Shown: piece after piece, positions 21,043-31,599 of the stretch
Numbering within the stretch: position 1 is the stretch's first letter
How the letters are laid out: each line of letters starts with the position of its first letter
Source of the DNA: Emydura subglobosa
Taxonomy: Eukaryota > Chordata > Testudines > Chelidae
DNA: 64,000 bases
NCBI GenBank assembly: GCA_007922225.1
Contig: ML679946.1
Coordinates: 96,106,759-96,170,758, forward strand
Reading direction: 5' to 3'
Position numbers and translations under genes: made by a program
The notes under the pieces: model-generated
What the model saw: only the letters and a program-made list of their open reading frames with translations
What the model was told of the DNA's origin: nothing
Database searches by the model: none

Positions 21043-21470
21043 TGTCATGACTGGGGGGTGGACGGTCTGAAATAGTGATCAGAGCAGGAGTTGGGAATCA
21101 GGCCGGGTCAGACACTAGGAGAACAGAGCCCAAGGCAAGCCATAGGGCAAAACCGAGAGGCAGGTGTCAGACATGGTCAGGTTACCAGGAGATCAGTAGC
21201 CAGGAGCAGGAGCTGCAGAGGAAGCAGTCTGAAGCAGGGAGATCCCAGTTGCATGGACAACTTCCTGTTCCTGTGCTGGTTTTATATAGTAGCTGTGAGC
21301 CACTCAGGACCTCCAGCATTCTGGCAATCAGATTCCAGGCCTGGTGTCCTCTGTCAGGATTCAACTTCTATTCTACCTGCTGCTAGCTGGTTGCTGGGCG
21401 GCAGGTTGGAACTTATTAGTGCTTAGGAACCCTGTGGATCAGCATTCAATACCTGCATTCACTGCTATCA
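21043..21470 (-). repeat. 3' LTR of the Gypsy element
   Basis: On the minus strand the purine-rich GAGGGGAAGGGA (21482-21471), a good polypurine tract, is followed by TGATAGCAGTG as LTR start, and the LTR ends CAGTCATGACA at 21043. A TATA box, ACTATATAAAACC, lies at 21281-21288. An alternative start at 21485 (TGTGAGGGG) would include the purine tract in the LTR. Confidence 0.65.
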
Positions 21471-21559
21471 TCCCTTCCCCTCACAGTGATTTAGGGCCAG
21501 GTTTTCAAGGGTGATTCCTATTCGTATACATTGGGGATGTGGGAGCATGTACATTTTCT

Positions 21560-22018
21560 GCAGGCTCCCAGATGCGTTCCTCAGGATCATACCCCTCCCA
21601 GTTGATAAGATACCAAAGTCTGCCATGTTTCATTTGAAGTCCAGGATCTCATGAACCCTGTATTCTTTGTGGCGCCGTACATGTACCAGTGGAGGAGGTG
21701 GCTGGGCCTGTGAGAGAAAGGGTTTTCTGTGTAGGGTTTCAAAACTGATATAAGAAACTCCAGGTGAATCTTCAGAGAATGGGGTAGCTGGAGTTCAAAA
21801 GTGTCTGGATTAACCTGGTGGAGGTTTTTAAAAGGGCCAAGAAACCAAAACTCTTGCTTGCAAGCAGGTCTATCTGTATGGAGATGCTCCATGGAGAGCC
21901 ATTCCTTTTGTCCCACTGAGTAGGTGCTTTGCTGTCGATGCTCGTCTGCATATGGCTTATAGTCTACTCTTGCCTTTTCTAAGTGCTTCTTTACTTCTTT
22001 CTGGCCCAAGAAATCCAT
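21560..22018 (-). pseudogene. Gypsy integrase C-terminus plus chromodomain, frameshifted
   Basis: The 143-codon frame begins near HLEKARVDYKPYADEHRQ and contains the GPY/F module (FLGPFKNLHQVNPDTFELQL, then SLKIHLEFLISVLKPY). The C-terminal half changes frame: in another frame 21660-21570 gives HKEYRVHEILDFK, a stop, then after another shift YDPEERIWEPAENVHAP, which is the end of a chromodomain with its conserved tryptophan. At least two frameshifts and one stop break the product. Confidence 0.8.
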
Positions 22019-22089
22019 TGCACCAGGTCTGAGGCAGCTGGGTTGGGAGAGGGTGCAGGTAGATTGCTATGTACTGGTCCAATAAGTTT

Positions 22090-23184
22090 CAGAAGACGTT
22101 ATAAAATGCTGGAAGGTGGCCAGGGCATTGTTCATCCCAAAAAGCATTACAAGGCATTACAAGATATTCATAGTGGGTGCTGAAGGAGGTCTTCCTCTCA
22201 TCCCCTTATTTGATTTGCATGAGGTTGTATGCCCCCTGTTGGTCCAACTTGGTGAACATATGGGCAGCCCCCACACAGTCCAGCAGGTCAGGTCTGAGGG
22301 GTAGTGGGTAATGATTTCTGTTGGTTATCTGATTCAGTGAGTGGTAGTCTACACAGAGTCAGAGGCTTCCATCTTTATTCTTGATGAACAGTACTGGTAT
22401 ACGAGCCCACAAGGTTGTCGTGCAGATAAACCCTTAGGCCAGATTCTCTGGAGGTATTCTCAGAGCACTGTCAGCTCAGTTTCTGACATGGCATAAATTC
22501 ATCCAAATGGTATTTTGGCTTCTGACAGCATGTCTATTGGGCAGTGATAGTCTCGGTGCAGAGGGAGGGTTTATGCATTCTTCTTTTCAAAAACATCAGC
22601 TTAGTCTTGGTATTTTGAGGGGAGTTCAAATGTAGCTTCAGTGGAAGGTTGTGCCTGGATAGTCATCCCTCTGAGTCTCTTAGGGTTTAGATGCTCCAAC
22701 AGTACTGCTGACAAAACTCTGATGGAAAACATTTCCCGGGCTTACCACCAAATGAGCAGGTTGTGGACAGTCAGCCAGGAGATACTGAGGACCAGGGGAA
22801 AATGTGGAGACTGGATCATGCCAAATTGTAACATTTTTAGTGCTCCTGAATCACAGCCTCCAGGGGAGTTATCTCCTCTGTTGATGGACCAGAAGACAAA
22901 GCGGAAAAAGTCTCTATAAGGTCAGGAATGTACTTGCATTTCAGGGGAATCTTCAGGATCTGGGCTGTCTCTGTATCTATGAAGCAGTCAGCTGCAACCA
23001 AGTTGATGAGATCTGGTAGGACAGGATTTTGCAGGGGCACCCCAGGCATGTGCAACTGGACTGGCAAGTGGTGAGACCTCAGATGGGGCTCCAGGTGTGT
23101 CCCAGTCATGAATAAAATGTGGGAGAGCTCTTTCCTCTGATTCCTTGGAGTTCTTAGTGGAAGGCCAAGATGGAATGACCTCAC
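22090..23184 (-). pseudogene. Gypsy protease and N-terminal reverse transcriptase
   Basis: The 115-codon frame (23184-22837) has the protease core, in which DCFIDTETAQILKIPL is preserved but the catalytic Asp-Ser/Thr-Gly position reads LINLVAAD, so the active site is destroyed. Further along (22350-22180), with stops, the reverse transcriptase fingers appear: VDYHSLNQITNRNHYPLPL and FTKLDQQGAYNL, the latter holding the first catalytic Asp (motif A). The YVDD-containing part is deleted. Confidence 0.75.
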
Positions 23185-23321
23185 TCACTGTAGTAGAAGC
23201 AGAAATGGTGCTGGCATCATCATTCCTTGTCTAAGGGAGTGAGCCGTTAACATCTCACATCCACCTGCATTGGCTCGGCAGGAGGCACTGGTGAAAAGAT
23301 CACAGTAGCTGGGCTGAGGCG

Positions 23322-23531
23322 TTACCAATCCCCTGTTTTTCCCTCCCTTTGCTCATGTACCTGATTGTCTATACAGATGGCAAGATCTATGAGGGCATCC
23401 AGACTCCTGGGTGTCTCTACCTGCGTTAATTCTTCTTTACTTTTGCTATTTTGTAATTTGTTAGCTTCCCTGGTGCAAACAATTGCAGAATAATATAATA
23501 CTGCAAGCCAGGACGGAAGAACATAATACAT
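23322..23531 (-). pseudogene. Gypsy gag C-terminal remnant
   Basis: The stretch TPRSLDALIDLAICIDNQ followed by HEQREGK resembles the segment just before the zinc knuckle in Gypsy gag proteins. The first 40 residues are unrelated low-similarity sequence, so the gag similarity starts near 23410. Confidence 0.6.
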
Positions 23532-25169
23532 GAAAATGGCTTCTCTTCTTTTTTGGCTATTTAGAAATTGTTTGGAATTTGCAGGTAAAATTTTAGTACA
23601 ATCACAATTGGAAGTGTTTACAAATGTTTTACTGACAGTAGGGGCTTCTGAAATTCTCAGAATAGTTCATTTCTAATCAGACTAACACCTTTCATTCTTT
23701 GGAAAGGTACAGGAAATAAATGAGATTTGAACAGGCTATATTATAAATGAACTGGCCTATATAAAAAAGTAGGCCTTTCTGAGGTTAAGAACAGGAAAAA
23801 AATCACTAATCTGTTCAATGCACTATTAGGTGCTTAGTCACTACTAACCCAAATTATTAGGTAAAACGGAGGTGGGTCTGAACCAAATGCCTGATCCAAT
23901 CCCCAAGAAGTTCAAGGGGATTTGGAATCTGAACCAAGATGTCAATTTTGCAAACAGCTTTGTCTTTGTAATGGAACAAACTAAATGTTCAGGTCTGAGC
24001 ACCAATGAAATTCTGGGAAGTTTAAAATCCAGGTTTGAATTTTGTACATTGGGGTCATCTCATGAACTGAGTAACTTCTTAGTTTTCTTTTTCTCGAGGC
24101 AAAAAAAAGTTGATGAATTTGTGATGTATGACTTGTTTTTGTTTGGGAAGAGCAAAATAAAAATTACTTTTTGTCTTATGCCCAATATGACTTGAATCCA
24201 TCAGCGAACCGGACAAAGGGGATTGAAGGTGTGAGCATGACAAGGTATTATTTATGAATGGAGATAACAGAGACCCTTGGGTGGAAGAGCTGTAGAAATG
24301 CTAAGTATTATATATTATTTTATTGCCTATTGAGTATTGTTTATGTGCCCAGCATTGTATAAACATGTAGAAGACATGGTCCCTACCCCAAGGACTTTCC
24401 TCTAAAAGGAAAGTATTGCTACCATAGGAAATTTTAAAGATTAGTACGATGTTGGATAAGTGAAGGAGGTGCTATGCCATGTGCTAACAGATGCCAGACA
24501 GTAGCTGTTCCATGAAATACGTGTGCTGCACATGGAAATGGTTACTTGAATAAGCACCATCATTGATTTATCTTGCTTGGTGGGATTAAACTAGGATCCT
24601 TGGAAAGCTATTGTTGCACCTCATGGATGTTAGGCTATACTTTACAAACACCACCTGGGGGAAACGGATATAGCATCTCAGTCAAAATTACAAGGAAACA
24701 CTGAAGCTGTACATGAGAAAAGTCTATAAAAAAGCAGTGAACAGCTTTATTGTGAGTACCGCTGACCAGAGATCTGCATGCAAACAGAAGCTTTTGAATA
24801 GCTCTTTGAGCATTATTGAGCTTTGATCTAGCTGTTAAAAAAAGAACAAAGTCTTTCATGCTAGACATGGAACTGCTTTACTCACACAACCTGTAGGAAT
24901 CCGATATTTTGGGGCAGTACTGGACAAATAGCTGAGTAGAAAAACTGTGGTTATATAAAAATGACATGCCACTGCTTTTAAGTCTGAATACTCCCAGACA
25001 GGTCTGTGCAGCAGCTTCTTGACACTACTTGAGAATTCTTGAATGTTGGCACTTTTGTCTCTCTAAATTCTTACCTTGGGCCCATTGCCATAGCAGCTGA
25101 ATCACAAGAAGAATTTGGAGATAAATATGCTTCTCTCATCTTCTAAGTCCCTGTAATGACCCTGGTAGT
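23532..25169. other. Unique AT-rich DNA
   Basis: No convincing repeats or genes. The 107-codon plus-strand frame at 23872-24195 has no recognisable domain. 24320-24420 (CAGCATTGTATAAACATGTA, GGTCCCTACCCCAAGGAC) resembles a SINE or LINE tail but is too short to assign. Confidence 0.4.
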
Positions 25170-25224
25170 CAAAGTGGGCCCCTCCCTGAGATACATATCA
25201 CATTAATACCACCCTATACCAAAA

Positions 25225-26118
25225 ACCAACTGACTGTAATACATATCTTCATGCCTCCAGCTTCCACTCGGGACACATTACACAATCCATTGTCTACAGC
25301 CAAGCCCTAAGATACAACCGGATTTGCTCCAATCCCTCAGACAGAGACAAACACCTACAAGATCTCCATAAAACATTCTTAAAACTACAATACTCACCTG
25401 GAGAGGTGAAGAAACAAATTGACAGAACCAGATGGGTACCTAGAAGTCACCTACTACAGGACAGACCTAACAAAGAAAACAACAGAACACCACTGGCCAT
25501 CACCTACAGCCCCCAGCTAAAATCTCTCCAGCACATCATTAAGGATCAACAACCTATCCTAGCAGATGATCCCTCACTCGCTCAAGCCGTGGGAGGCAGA
25601 CCTATCCTTGCTTAAACACAGACCCCCACCTGAAGCATATACTCACCAGCAACTGTACATCTTACAACAAGAACACTAACCCAGGAACCTATCCCTGCAA
25701 CAAACCCCATTGCCAACTCTGCCCACACATCGACTCTAGTGTCACCATCACAGGTCCTAACCACATTGGCCACCCATAAGGAGCTCATTCACCTGCACAT
25801 CTACTAATGTAATATATGCCATCATGTGCCAGCAATGCCCCTCTGCCATGTACATTGGCCAAACTGGACTGTCACTACACAAAAGAATAAATGGACATAA
25901 ATCAGACAAAAAATGGTAACATCCATAAACCAGTCGGAGAGCACTTCAATCTCCCAAGACACTCTGTAGCTGACTTGAAAGTTGCCATACTTCTACAAAA
26001 AAACTTCAAAAACAGACTTCAGGGAGAAACTGCAGAGCTGGAATTCATATGCAAACTTGACACAATCAAACTGGGTCTGAATAGGGACTTGGAATGGTTC
26101 TCTCATTACAAGAAGTAA
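25225..26118 (+). pseudogene. Penelope-like ORF: linker and GIY-YIG endonuclease
   Basis: A first frame (about 25250-25615) contains SIVYSQALRYNRICSNPSDR and AITYSPQLKSLQHIIKD, typical of the region after the Penelope reverse transcriptase. After frame changes comes a Cys-rich motif (NPGTYPCNKPHCQLCPH), then the GIY-YIG nuclease: VIYAIMCQQCPSAMYIGQTG with the two tyrosines (Y of the GIY-equivalent VIYA and of the YIG), followed by an Arg and His in LHKRINGH. A frameshift in an A-run at about 25907-25912 leads into the last frame (25891-26118), which ends the domain with GEHFNLPRH and ETAELEFICKLDT. The putative nuclease residues appear intact, but the reading frame is broken at least twice. 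Confidence 0.8.
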
Positions 26119-26265
26119 TTGTCACTGCTCACACATTCTCACCTCCTAATCAACGGTTGTGAATAGGCCTCAACTACTCTTACTGAATCGCCTTTGTTTA
26201 TACGTACCTTCCCATTATTGTTTCTTACCCTTGTATGGTATATATATACCTCCTATCTGATTTCC

Positions 26266-26320
26266 ATTTCATGCATCTGACGAAGTGGGTTGCAGACCAC
26301 GAAAGCTTATGCCTGCAGAA
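26266..26320 (+). ncRNA. Degenerate hammerhead-ribozyme-like motif of the Penelope tail
   Basis: In order: CTGACGA (26277-26283, the conserved CUGANGA core), a hairpin GTGGGTTGCAGACCAC (26285-26300) as helix II, GAAA (26301-26304), and a tiny hairpin GCTTATGC (26305-26312) as the very short helix III described for Penelope-like hammerheads. Two departures argue against activity: one extra A between the core and helix II, and C in place of the conserved U after helix III (so the A15.1-U16.1 pair is lost). Helix I is weak. Self-cleavage would release or process the element transcript; this copy is probably a relic. Confidence 0.5.
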
Positions 26321-26395
26321 TTTGTTATTCTTTAAAGTGCTACTGGACTCTCATTGTTTTTGCTGTATATAGACTAACACGGCTACCCCTCTGGA

Positions 26396-27519
26396 ACATA
26401 TCTAGGATTATGACTTTCAGATCTAGGAATCCTAGCCCCAATAGAGCAAAGCACAAAAGCACCTTTAAGCATGAGTAGTCCCTCTTGAAGTCAATGGGGC
26501 TCCTTACATGCTTAAGTGCTTTGCCTGACTGGTCCCACAGGGAACTTGAACTTCACCTTTTCACTTACTATGTCTTAATTAAGGAGGGAGGAAAATGGAA
26601 ATAGCTAAAACTTTCCCTTTCAAAGGAACACAACTTGAAGATGAGTATTGCCCCAGAGAAACACCATGATTAGGGATGGAGAAATTGGCTTGCATAAAAT
26701 AAGAGGCCCACTTCCACAGATCCTTCACTTACTTTCAGAAGCAAATCTCAGCTGATATTTCTTTTCAGATTCTGAAATGTATGGCATGTCACAGTTGGAA
26801 TATTTAAAAATGAGGAGCCAAGTCACTAAATAACTGAGTTCATTAAGAGAAATTAATTCAACTGATCTGAGCTGAACCTGTATAAATAAACTGGCACTAA
26901 CTCCGCTATTATCAGATGCCAGATAAACTCCACAGGGTAGAGTGACAACACACTTATCCAATAAAACGCATGATAGCAGCATAACATCATTGGGACAATT
27001 TTTATCCATGACATTTTTGCATCAACTTCTAGTTGGGGATAGGTCTTATAAATCTGGTATCTTATGTGCCACACAGATAATGTGTTTCTCATTTTTGTAC
27101 AGTTTTGCATTTCCAAACACTGATGGGATCTGGAACCAGAGTTCCACACTATTCAGACAAAGGCTGATTTTGTGAGATCTCCAGCTCTTTTTGCAGGCTC
27201 AAAGCACGCATATAGCTCAGAGAAGCAATCAAACTTTTGGATACTTACCAAAACCACACTAAAATGTTTCAGATTTGCAGATCATAAGCTATGATTCCTC
27301 TATATGCCCCGAGTACCTTTAAAGAAAACTAATTGCTCTTCAAAGACTTCATATATGACAACTAGAAACCAAGGGGTTGACTTTAGATCAGGTTTATCCC
27401 TTTTCTTCAAAAGGTGGCCTGACCCTTGCTAATGTGCTGTGGTGCCATCTGAGCATCAGAGAGAATGGAAGAGCTTTTCCAAGTCTGCATTTGCTGAGTC
27501 TATGGTGGGCAGGCAGTCC
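26396..27519. other. No recognised feature
   Basis: Contains one copy of the recurrent short repeat (GAAGTCAATGGGGCTCC at 26488-26504) and otherwise unassigned AT-rich DNA. Confidence 0.4.
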
Positions 27520-28010
27520 ACGCTCCTAAAGCCCGAAATATAAGGTACTTGCCTTCACTTTCAAGGACCTTCAAGACCTAGCCCCATCCAACCTATATCG
27601 TTTCTCATTCACTATTGAGATGTCAGCTCCTGCCCCCATTCTGCCAGTGATGCCAGCGTCCATTTCCTTTTTGTTAAATCTTCAAACAGGCACCTTCATT
27701 CTTTCTCCCATGCAGCCCCTCACTCTTGGGAGGCATCCTCAAAGACACCTCATCCTCCTACAAATCCTCCTTAAAACTCTCCTTTAACAAGATGCCTAAC
27801 AACAGTTAGGCTGCTGAAGTGATGAGACCACTGCTGATCAATATTATCTCTTTGTTTCCTTGTACTCCCCCTTTGTCCATATCCATCTGTTTTCTCTTGT
27901 CTTATATTGAGATTGCATGCTCTCTGGAACAGGGATCATCTTTTTTACAGCACCTAGCACAATGGGGTTCTGGTCCCACTAGGATTCAGAACAGGGACTT
28001 GAGGCTGGGT
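27520..28010 (+). mobile_element. L2-like LINE 3' end
   Basis: The plus strand encodes, with breaks, KYKVLAFTFKDLQDLAPSN, the L2 C-terminal pattern, and ends with the L2-type tail (TTGAGATTGCATGCTCTCTG, CAGCACCTAGCACAATGGGG). It covers about the last 500 bases of an L2-type element. Confidence 0.65.
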
Positions 28011-28951
28011 CTCTCACATCCCAGGTGAATACTCTAACCATAGGGCTATTGACTGTTCTAGGCCCAGTTGTGTTTTCTCTCTCTCTCTCTCCCCTCCCCC
28101 ACTCCTCTCAAACCTGAAAAACCTTTCCTGACAAAAGTTTTGTCCAAATCAAACACATTGACAGTAGGGCTGGCCTGAAGACAAGAAAAATTTCAGTTTC
28201 AATGAATTAGCATTTTCTGATGAAAAAAAAACATTTCCTTGAAGAATTCCCGACCAGCTCTAGTTGATAGCCACTGTACCCCAGAAAACATCTAAGTGAA
28301 GCGAGAAGGGCATCTCAGGACCTCATACTGGGAGCTGGTAAATCTCACCAGTCCTAATACAAAATGGATGAGTTTCACCAGGTTTTGCTTCAGTTGTGCA
28401 TGGAGTGCTGAGGTTTGCATGAAGCTGTGACTCCATGCAGGCCTGACAGGATGAAAACCCATCCAAACTAAATCCTTGGATTTTAGCCACTGAAATCATA
28501 CCATCTGAAATTGTTGGGTTTCACACTGCTCTGCTATGAGCTTCCTCCTGCTATGTAGTTTCCTGTTGTGTTGAATATCATTTGCTAAATCTATTACAAT
28601 GAACTCTTTATCAGTCCACTAGTTAAAATCTTTGTGTGCCTTTCTTCCACTCAGGATCACCATATAAACCACTGGGGCAGGGAAGAATGAAGCCTCCTAT
28701 GCAGAGTCAGGATTTTTTTTTTCAACTCCACAAATAATACAGTATGTGAAAGGTTGTATTAAAGAAATATTTGTCCTTTATTTACAGTGGATGTGGCTAG
28801 TAACAGCAAAGAAAAAAAAAACCCTCTCTCTTTAAGGATTAATGAGATGAGCCACTCCAGTTTTTATTGTCAGTGGAACAGTTTACTAAGCCTGTGCTTA
28901 TAGAACTGGTAGTGAGCACAACCTGTAAAACTAAAGCAATTGGTGCACTGG
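28011..28951. other. tRNA-like fragment, CT microsatellite, dispersed repeat, unique DNA
   Basis: 28005-28060 carries a minus-strand tRNA-like head (complement of CCCAGGTGAATACTCTAACC) related to 32391-32492. A (CT)n run lies at about 28077-28092. 28150-28262 (GGGCTGGCC, ATTTCAGTTTCAATGAATTA, GACCAGCTCTAG) resembles 48450-48690. The rest is unassigned. Confidence 0.45.
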
Positions 28952-29655
28952 TGTCAGAATCCAGTGGGACCTAGTGTTCCACTAGGGTTTGTAACAGGAT
29001 TCCCACTCACTACTGGTGCCTCCTCCTGTCTGGGTCTCACTGCTTTGGATGCCCCCTTCTGCCAGGCAACTCACTCTGTGATAATTTCTCCCCTGGTAAC
29101 TTGGCATCTGGCCATGATCACCATTCAGTCTGCCCCATCTGAAGTTACAGAGTCACAGCATCACTGTCCAAATGTCTTCTCCTGACAATGTTCAGCCCTG
29201 GCTTGAAGCTCTGTGACACTATAGTAGCGTCTGGCAGGGAAGCCTGGGCCCACCTGGTACGTTGAGTTCCAGCCCAGTGATCCTATAACCAGGGATCAAG
29301 GTCTACTCAGTTCTGATTGTTGTTGTTGCCTTGGGCTTCTTCCTACCCAGCTTTTCTATCTTCTTGCCTGTCTCTGGGGCTTACTCTACTTCCCATGGCT
29401 ACTTAACTCTCACCTTGTCTCTTGCAGACTCCATACTCTAAGGCAGAATCTCAGGCCTTCCTCCTTGTCAGGGAATGACTGCAAATTCCTTCCTCTACAA
29501 CCCACTTCTTCTTTCAGTTTCTAGCCTTACAGTGCCATCTCAGCCCTTCCCCCCCAGCCAGGCTTCACTTTCAATTAACCCTGACCTTCCATCTCTCAGG
29601 TAACAAGGTAACCTAATTGGCCTACCAAGGCTGGTATGCGGTGCACACCACAACA
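28952..29655 (-). mobile_element. LTR-like element
   Basis: On the minus strand it starts TGTTGTGGTGTGCACC (29655 down) and ends TGGATTCTGACA at 28952, giving TG...CA termini. Cytosine- and T-rich plus-strand composition is similar to the LTR at 51360-52111. No polyadenylation signal or target duplication could be confirmed, so this is a tentative solo LTR. Confidence 0.45.
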
Positions 29656-29754
29656 CAGGGTTGGCCCATAAAATGGTGATTTTTTTTCTCTGCTAGTCCA
29701 TACATCTGGTTTTATTAATCATACAGGCAGAAGGAAAATGAACTAGAAATCTGA

Positions 29755-29835
29755 GAAGAGCACTGGAAGTCAGGAACTCCTGATTTCTAATCCCAACTCT
29801 GCCAAATGGCTTGCCTAAAATCACCTAGGAAGATA
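29755..29835 (+). mobile_element. MIR-like SINE fragment
   Basis: GAGCACTGGAAGTCAGGAAC followed by CCCAACTCTGCCAAATGGC and TTGCCTAAAATCACC is the first half of a MIR-like SINE. Confidence 0.55.
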
Positions 29836-29837
29836 TG

Positions 29838-29879
29838 CATAGATTGGACCATTATGATGATCTTGTCTGAATCCCTGCC
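29838..29879 (-). mobile_element. CR1 3' tip, separated from its body by an LTR
   Basis: GATTGGACCATTATGATGAT and TTGTCTGAATCCCTGCC match the CR1 3' terminus complement. The body resumes at 30530 beyond the LTR. Confidence 0.6.
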
Positions 29880-30529
29880 TGTGACGGAGGTGTTCACAAG
29901 CACTGAAAAGGTTAAGGTGGCAAGAGAGGCCAATTAGCCATACACTGCATTTGCTCTGGAGCTCAGGGGCAAGGATACTAATTGGGAATGAAGGGAGGAA
30001 CAGGCAGGGCTTCTATAAAGTATAGGAGCTGAGACTAGAGGGGGTAACAATGAGATAATCCAGCACTCAGGCTCCCTGATTCAAGGGAGAAAGTAGGGGC
30101 CTGAAAAGGGCAGTGTAGGAAGCACTCCAGGGAAGAAGTAGTAGTAAAGTCTGAGAGACTATAGACTTGAATTTTTGGTTCAAGGGTCCCTGGTCTAGAC
30201 CTTGGAGTAGAAGGCAGGCCTGGGTTCCCCTACCAACCACTGCAGGAGCAGTGTAATCAGCCCAGTGGCTATGGAACTGCCTGAGACTTTGTGGAAAGAG
30301 ACTGATGAGATCCCAAAAGGGAAAAATGATTGTGATTTGGTCGGCCAGCTAAGCCACAAAGGAGAGGCACTGCAGCTCCTGACTAGCAAGAGAAGGGCTA
30401 CAGAGCAAGTGAATGAGGCAACAGGCTGAGCTGAGTGACAATAGGATGGGGCGTGGACAGCGGTGACCCAATTTCCCAGATGAGCAATTAGCAGGCACTG
30501 CTGAGCAGTGAATAGCAGACCCTGTTACA
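29880..30529 (+). mobile_element. LTR inserted in a CR1
   Basis: Termini TGTGACGGAGG at 29880 and GACCCTGTTACA ending at 30529 are inverted relative to each other. A TATA-like TTCTATAAAGTATAG lies at about 30010-30024. The flanks on the two sides are adjacent parts of one CR1, so the LTR is younger. The flanking pentamers CTGCC and CTACT agree at 3 of 5 positions, so the target duplication is not convincing. Confidence 0.6.
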
Positions 30530-30750
30530 CTACTTAACACAGCCCAAGGAATTTCACCCACATCACTCCTGCAACAAGTCTGTAACTTCTGTCTGAGCAA
30601 GACCATATATTTTACAAAGCAATCCATTTTTTTTATTTAAAGATTCTGAGTGATGGAGAATCCACCATAACCCTATGCAAGTTTTCCAACGATTAATTAC
30701 CCTCACTGTAAAAAAAATTGCATTTTATTTTTTATATTCAACTTCTTTGC
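30530..30750 (-). mobile_element. CR1 body, continuation of 29838-29879
   Basis: Contains the complement of CR1 3' UTR words: AATTTCACCCACATCACTCC, AGTGATGGAGAATCCACCAT and TTAATTACCCTCACTG. Same orientation as the tip at 29838-29879. Confidence 0.7.
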
Positions 30751-31267
30751 CTCAGTTTCCCCACAATTAACAATATAGGTACATACCTATCTTACAGAAG
30801 TGTGGTGAACACTGCTTGGTTAATACTCAATTCTGAGGGCTAGATTCACAAAGGGATTTAGGTGTCTACCTGTGAGTTTAGGTGCTTTGGTCCAACATTT
30901 AGTTACCAGTGATATTCACAAAACCACCACCCAGCTGCCACCTAACCTTGCTGGCATCTAAAGTCCCTAAGGCTCAGATTCATAAAAGGAGTTAGCTGCC
31001 TGAACCCCAGATTTAGGCTGCACTGCGATTCACAAAACTGCTGACTCCTGTAGGTGACTAAACTCAATCGGCACCAACGTTTTCAAGGTAAAAGTTCCCT
31101 CAGTGCCTATGCTTCTGCCTCCAGGCATGTACACTCCTGCATCCCTCTAGGTGGCCAGCTGCCTACTCCCGCACACAATCCACAAACTGGGGGAAGGTAG
31201 GTGTTCCTCCACCTAAATCATATGTGGGGCCCAATCTAGTCGGTGCGCTCAGAGGCTGTTCAAATCT

Positions 31268-31365
31268 GGCCAGAGGATGAGGTGATGTTCCCAGTTTATA
31301 ACTTTTAGCCCAGTGGTTAGAGCACTCATCTGGGATTTGGGAGATGCACATTCAATTCCCCCCTC
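31268..31365 (+). repeat. tRNA-like inverted arm, left
   Basis: Begins GGCCAGAGGATGAGGTG and contains TTTTAGCCCAGTGGTTAGAG, an A-box-like segment, then TTCAATTCCCCCCTC, a B-box-like segment. Its reverse complement closely matches 32391-32492. It looks like a tRNA-derived SINE head; true tRNA folding is not supported. Confidence 0.65.
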
Positions 31366-31599
31366 AGCAGAGAGGAGAAAAGATTCAAAGATGGGTCTCC
31401 CACCTCTCAAGAGCGTGCTCTAGTCACTGAGCTATGAGAGAGTCTAATGTGGGGCTGACTATCTCCCCAGATGGATAAACAATTAAAGAGTGATTGAGGC
31501 AGGAATACTGGATCTTGGGTCTTCCATATCCCAGATGTATGTCCTAACCAGCTGGCTACAGATTCATTCTCATGCTAGCTCCCTCTTTGATGCTACAGA

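Larger units (their letters stand above)
21043..23531 (-). mobile_element. Ty3/Gypsy chromovirus, internally deleted
   Basis: On the minus strand the pieces follow the order of a chromovirus: end of gag (23531-23322), aspartic protease (about 23180-22840), N-terminal reverse transcriptase (about 22500-22090), integrase C-terminus with GPY/F module and chromodomain (22018-21560), and 3' LTR (21470-21043). The active-site part of reverse transcriptase, RNase H and most of integrase are missing between about 22090 and 22018, and no 5' LTR is seen above 23531. Chromodomains direct such elements to marked chromatin. Many stops and frameshifts make it inactive. Confidence 0.85.
25170..26395 (+). 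mobile_element. Penelope-like element, 3' part
   Basis: The coding remnant (25225-26118) matches the region between reverse transcriptase and GIY-YIG endonuclease of Penelope-like elements and is followed by a non-coding tail with a hammerhead-like motif and the word AGACTAACACGGCTACCCCT. Penelope-like elements combine a telomerase-related reverse transcriptase with a GIY-YIG nuclease and carry hammerhead motifs in their terminal repeats. The reverse transcriptase core is not present here. The left edge is approximate. Confidence 0.8.

Noticed and set aside
21075..21426. Two plus-strand frames of 103 and 111 codons
   Set aside because: They lie on the antisense side of the Gypsy LTR.
31305..31365. 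A genuine tRNA gene
   Set aside because: A- and B-box-like words are present, but there is no cloverleaf with acceptor stem or anticodon arm, and inverted copies show it is a repeat.
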